This document shows, in pieces, positions 61,601-64,000 of a stretch of DNA of 64,000 nt. Positions within the stretch are counted from its first letter, which is position 1, and each line of letters opens with the position of its first letter. This DNA is from Callipepla californica brunnescens. Lineage: Eukaryota; Chordata; Aves; Galliformes; Odontophoridae. The notes beneath the pieces are model-generated. The model did not search any database, was not told the DNA's origin, and worked only from the letters and a program-made list of their open reading frames with translations. A program made the position numbers and the translations under genes. The stretch is taken from NCBI GenBank assembly GCA_023055505.1, contig JALIRH010000044.1:4464001-4528000 (forward strand), in the 5' to 3' direction.

Positions 61601-63391
61601 AGCTTCACTGTGGTCAGAGGCGAGCAGCAAGGAACAGGAGCACCTCAACTCCAGGTCAAGCTGTCTGATTTCCTCCAGGCCAGGCTGACTCCCCCCGAGG
61701 ATGAGAAAGACTATTCATCTAGTGACTGCCTTTATGAAACTATCAAATCTGTACAGCTTAGAGGTACAAACACATAGAGATGGCTGTTTTTAGTGGGCTG
61801 CCATTCACTGAGCTTGCTTCTGTTAATCTTTTCTTTACCCTGAGGTTTAGCATTCTCAGGGAAATTAAGATTTGTTTGTCCTTCCCATATCTGTGAAGGC
61901 CTCAGAGAGCTGTGATAAATGCAAGCTAAGACTATTATTGATATAAATGTGCAAAAAAAAAAAAAAAAAACAGGAAAGGGAAACTGAAGAAGTCTCAAAA
62001 AGGACTTGTTCTTACCCTGACTGCAGTTGAAACAACTGAATTTGTAGAATCATAGATTCATAGAATAGTTTGAGTTAGAAGGTACCCTTAAAGGCCATCT
62101 AGCCCAACTGCCCTGCAATGAACAGGGACACCTACATCTCCATAAGGTGCTTAGAGCCCTGTCCAATCTGACCTTGGATGTCTGCAGAGATGGGGCATCC
62201 ACCACTTCTCAGGGCAACCTGTGCCAGTGCCTCATGATCCTTACTGTAAAAAACTTCTTCCTTATGTCCAATCTGTATCTACTCTCTTTTAGTTTGAAAG
62301 CAGTTCAGGTGCTGGGACCTCACCTTGCTCTCCTCCTGCTCAGTTTTCAGCCATTCTGAAGTGGTTCTTACTGCATGGCTGGGGCTGGCTGACTTTTAGG
62401 CTCTTTATGCATGCATAGTACAAGTAAGCAATCAAAACTGCTCAGATAGCTTTAATCACATGCTTCTAATAAGGAAATGAGTTTAACAAAAATAATCAGT
62501 TCACAAAGTGAATAAACATTCAGCCAGTTTCTGTAAACAGCACCCCTCGTGTCTTTTCCTGGGCAGCTGCCATACAGACTAATGTTAGATCACTGAGTTG
62601 TCAGAAGTGATAGAAAGCTTGTTCTGCAAATGATCTTAATCAAAGATTAGGAGGAAAAAGCTGTCCCAGAAAGTGACATGAGTATTTAGACTTTAAAGTC
62701 TTTCAGCTCTTTGAAATCTCAAGCAGAAGCATACCTCCTTCAGTTTCATGTCGTGTTACTGGAGCCAGGCAAGGCTGGTGGCCCAGGAATACACTGTAAG
62801 TGTGGGTGACTGTGGGTTCTGGAGTGTATAATACAGGCTGAGCCATGCTATGGCATTCCTCCAGTGAAGATACTATGAAAAACCCCTTTCTTCACACCTG
62901 TCAGAACTTCTCTGAGACCTTCATCCTTCAGTCAAATCTGGTTTCAATGTATTTCTAAATTATTAGGGTTTGATAGAGACAGCCTCACACAGGCAGAATC
63001 AAATGTTTTCCATATTTTGCTTCTTTACCCTCCTCATGAGTAACTTGTATGCTGCCTAGTATCTGTTGCTAAGAGCAGTTTCACCTTATATTTTATTGAC
63101 CACAGCCAGATGCTCTGAGGGTGGTTATTGACATTTACAAAGAAAAATCTATATCCATGACAAGGGTATGAGATTTCTGGTCACGGCCTTTGTCCTGATT
63201 TTCTTAACACAGGAGACAGTGAGGATCCACTGCCCATATACTTCAGTGCTCCTGAGTGCCTGCAGCATCATCTCTTCTCGGCTTTCTCTGATGCGTGGGC
63301 CACTGCTGCTACCTTTTATTCTGTTCTTCTGTATGGTGCACAAACATACTTTGAGCTCAGGCACTTGCCTGTGGCCAGATTCATAGGAGAG
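55608..63391 (+). CDS. Unnamed TIR-like / helical / pseudokinase protein, 3' end beyond the window
   Basis: I do not recognise this gene. Exons 55608-55662, 56976-57449, 59312-59937, 60184-60322, 60918-61763 and 63213-63391 have GT-AG borders and join in phase to 2319 nt, 773 codons without a stop; an optional 114-nt exon (58299-58412) also fits. A Cys-rich start (CLRCGEKKCG) leads into a TIR-like domain (about 28-150) with a YDLYI first strand and a box-2-like RNFVGGDTI. A long helical region (about 177-490) follows. Then comes a kinase-like fold (about 500 onward) with a VCIAK strand, ILKDIARAVWSCHQKKVLLC where the helix and HRD loop should be, SDF in place of DFG, SAPECL for APE and SDAWATAATFYSVLLYG as helix F. 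Loss of HRD suggests no phosphotransfer. A role as an innate-immune scaffold is inference. TLR, IL1R, MyD88, SARM1, BCAP and IRAK families do not fit. Confidence 0.75.
55663..56975 (+). other. Intron of the TIR-like gene
   Basis: Contains a CR1 copy at 56085-56365. No other feature recognised. Confidence 0.65.
56085..56365 (+). mobile_element. CR1 LINE 3' fragment
   Basis: Forward CR1: GATAGTGATAGGACAAGGGG, AAATGGCTTTAAACTAAAAG, GTTAGGAAGAAACTCTTCAC, then GGTTGGATGGGGCCCTGGGC and TTGGAGCTGGATGATATTCA. Ends in a decayed CACTCTGTGATTC. Confidence 0.93.
56976..57449 (+). CDS. TIR-like domain exon
   Basis: 474 nt between CCTTACAG and GTAAGA. Encodes DLIFHKLYCYDLYIPSAPA, an acidic first helix (VDSFINEKIVEVLEKDD), YCCYHGCRNFVGGDTIIQAI, a KIIPVTLIPVYKDQYSLTLL strand and loop, IILLLFDATQIKPDLW and a basic tail (KKTIDRHRKQASLRKKQ). 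Order and hydrophobic pattern fit a TIR fold with box 1 and box 2 recognisable. The acidic residue after the fourth strand is Asp instead of the Glu of enzymatic TIR domains. TIR assignment is by eye. Confidence 0.7.
57450..59311 (+). other. Intron(s) between the TIR-like and helical exons
   Basis: Apart from the possible 114-nt exon at 58299-58412 nothing was recognised: AT-rich DNA, no CR1. Confidence 0.55.
58299..58412 (+). CDS. Possible optional exon of the TIR-like gene
   Basis: 114 nt between TATTACAG and GTACTG; enters and leaves in phase 1, so it can be included or skipped without changing the frame. It would encode 38 residues rich in Ser, Arg, Pro and Cys (FRRSDGSRKSFGPCC, SCTSSSSNS). 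No domain. The composition is unusual for a linker, so support is the splice sites and phase only. Confidence 0.35.
59312..59937 (+). CDS. Helical region exon of the TIR-like gene
   Basis: 626 nt between TTCTATCCAG and GTGAGT, 208 codons open in one phase. Encodes ETEDIVKEMTNISFEGIDNY, VWTRQHICQALVKNIKRDF, LQFRYIQKQLQRVPWIIRH and similar amphipathic stretches rich in Leu, Lys and Cys. Predicted all-helical with no recognised domain. The antisense strand is also open for 210 codons but has no splice logic. Confidence 0.8.
60184..60322 (+). CDS. Short helical exon of the TIR-like gene
   Basis: 139 nt between TTTTCCAG and GTAAGG encoding VFEAKLLAVSQPFLFHVCTK and HWEIFLEITERITEHIQASH. Continues the helical region in phase and ends one base into a Gly codon. 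Confidence 0.8.
60323..60917 (+). other. Intron of the TIR-like gene
   Basis: No repeat family or exon recognised; ends at CTGTCACAG. Confidence 0.7.
60918..61763 (+). CDS. Pseudokinase N-lobe and catalytic-loop exon
   Basis: 846 nt between GTCACAG and the donor GTACAA. Starts AVRECLDLLQGLWEWCMQTA, a last helical part, then a kinase-like N-lobe (GSFMFVQGATHAGKAKVCIA then Lys), PPLYVIEDGNPLLTFLQE as hinge and helix D, ILKDIARAVWSCHQKKVLLC as helix E, LCSITPASFTVV replacing the HRD-containing loop, and VKLSDFLQARL replacing DFG at 61667-61672. The β3 Lys may be present but the catalytic Asp is absent. Confidence 0.8.
61764..63212 (+). other. Intron of the TIR-like gene
   Basis: Contains a CR1 copy at 62046-62345 and an A-run at 61952-61970. 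No exon recognised. Confidence 0.7.
62046..62345 (-). mobile_element. CR1 LINE 3' fragment
   Basis: Reverse CR1: AGAATCATAGATTCATAGAA, GGCCATCTAGCCCAACTGCC, GATGGGGCATCCACCACTTC, then GCCAGTGCCTCATGATCC and TTCTTCCTTATGTCCAATCT. Long and well preserved. Confidence 0.94.
63213..63391 (+). CDS. Pseudokinase C-lobe exon (APE and helix F)
   Basis: 179 nt between TTAACACAG and GTAAGT, phase 0 at the end. Encodes DSEDPLPIYFSAPECLQHHL and SAFSDAWATAATFYSVLLYG then AQTYFELRHLPVARFIGE. SAPECL aligns with the APE motif, SDAWA with the SDVW start of helix F, and LLYG with the conserved LL.YG. The rest of the C-lobe must lie downstream. Confidence 0.82.
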
Positions 63392-64000
63392 GTAAGTAGC
63401 TATCACAGAGGATCAGAAAAACTTCACTTCTACACAATGGGGGATGTTTTCTTGATGCCAGAGAATGGTGAGTTTGTGGAGGGACACTAATAGTGAGCCA
63501 TGAATAGTAGCCATGAAAAATACAACCTAATTCAGCCTGACATGCTGAAGTTTGCATTGAATCTGGTCTTTCAAACCTGTGGATCCCGTCGGCCATAAAA
63601 ATAGACTGTACCTATCTAACAGGCTACACACCCACATACAGGGTCTGGATAAGCTCAATTTTCCTCAAGGTAAATGGAGGAATGAAACTGTATTAGAGCT
63701 CTGTGAAAATCACTTGTATATGAGCATTGTCTCTGAACTGGCACGGGGGTAGGGTCCTACACCCATATGCTTGAAAGATCTATGATTGCTGTGTTGTAAA
63801 CTGGGGAAAAGAGAAGAGTGGGAGCAACTGGGGTATAAAGGGATATAATTACAAATTGTAGGATGCTTTCAAAGATGAAGTCATCAGGGAAAAGTACTAC
63901 ATGCAGTCGAATAGCAATGGTTTAAAAACACAGTTGCAATGGGGAAGTGGAACAGTGAAAGGAGCATTTCAGTAGAACAAATTCTGCTCCATTATACTGG
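63392..64000 (+). other. Right edge: intron of the TIR-like gene
   Basis: No confident exon. A 114-nt frame at 63862-63975 could follow in phase 0 and ends in a stop, but its acceptor (AATTGTAG) is poor and its product does not resemble a kinase C-lobe. Confidence 0.5.

Overview
The window looks like vertebrate, almost certainly avian, nuclear DNA. It has intron-rich genes with GT-AG exons, long AT-rich introns, and several 5'-truncated CR1-type LINE copies with bird-style 3' ends, but no SINE family I recognise. There are three protein-coding genes, all on the + strand, and no RNA gene, CRISPR array or bacterial feature. The species cannot be fixed from the sequence alone.

Region 1 (1 to about 21,050) is the 3' two-thirds of MARCHF8 (MARCH8), a membrane RING-CH E3 ubiquitin ligase. 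Four exons (7711-7790, 10848-11028, 13829-13976, 16346-16650) give the C-terminal 237 residues of the short form. A fifth exon of exactly 840 nt (8088-8927) fits in phase between the first two and supplies a 280-residue serine-rich insert just before the RING-CH finger. The N-terminal exon was not found and presumably lies upstream. A 3' UTR of about 4.4 kb follows.

Region 2 (about 21,050 to 26,940) is intergenic and promoter DNA. It holds a perfect 39-copy GAGAG pentamer tract and a GC-rich, CpG-rich ALOX5 promoter with an eight-copy GCCGT tract ending 27 bp before the start codon.

Region 3 (26,942 to about 49,590) is complete ALOX5, arachidonate 5-lipoxygenase. All 14 exons assemble into 2025 nt (674 codons plus stop, the human length) with every splice phase consistent. 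The His/His/His/Asn iron ligands are present, but the C-terminal ligand is Val instead of the usual Ile.

Region 4 (about 49,590 to 64,000) is a CR1-rich spacer followed by a gene I cannot name. Its exons encode a short Cys-rich N-terminus, a TIR-like domain, a long helical region and a protein-kinase-like fold that has lost its HRD and DFG motifs. The gene runs off the right edge. A TIR plus pseudokinase protein does not match any vertebrate family I know and is the best candidate here for something undescribed.

Functionally, ALOX5 makes leukotriene precursors in leukocytes, MARCHF8 downregulates immune surface receptors, and a TIR protein would be expected in innate signalling. That common immune theme is inference; nothing in the sequence shows the three genes act together.
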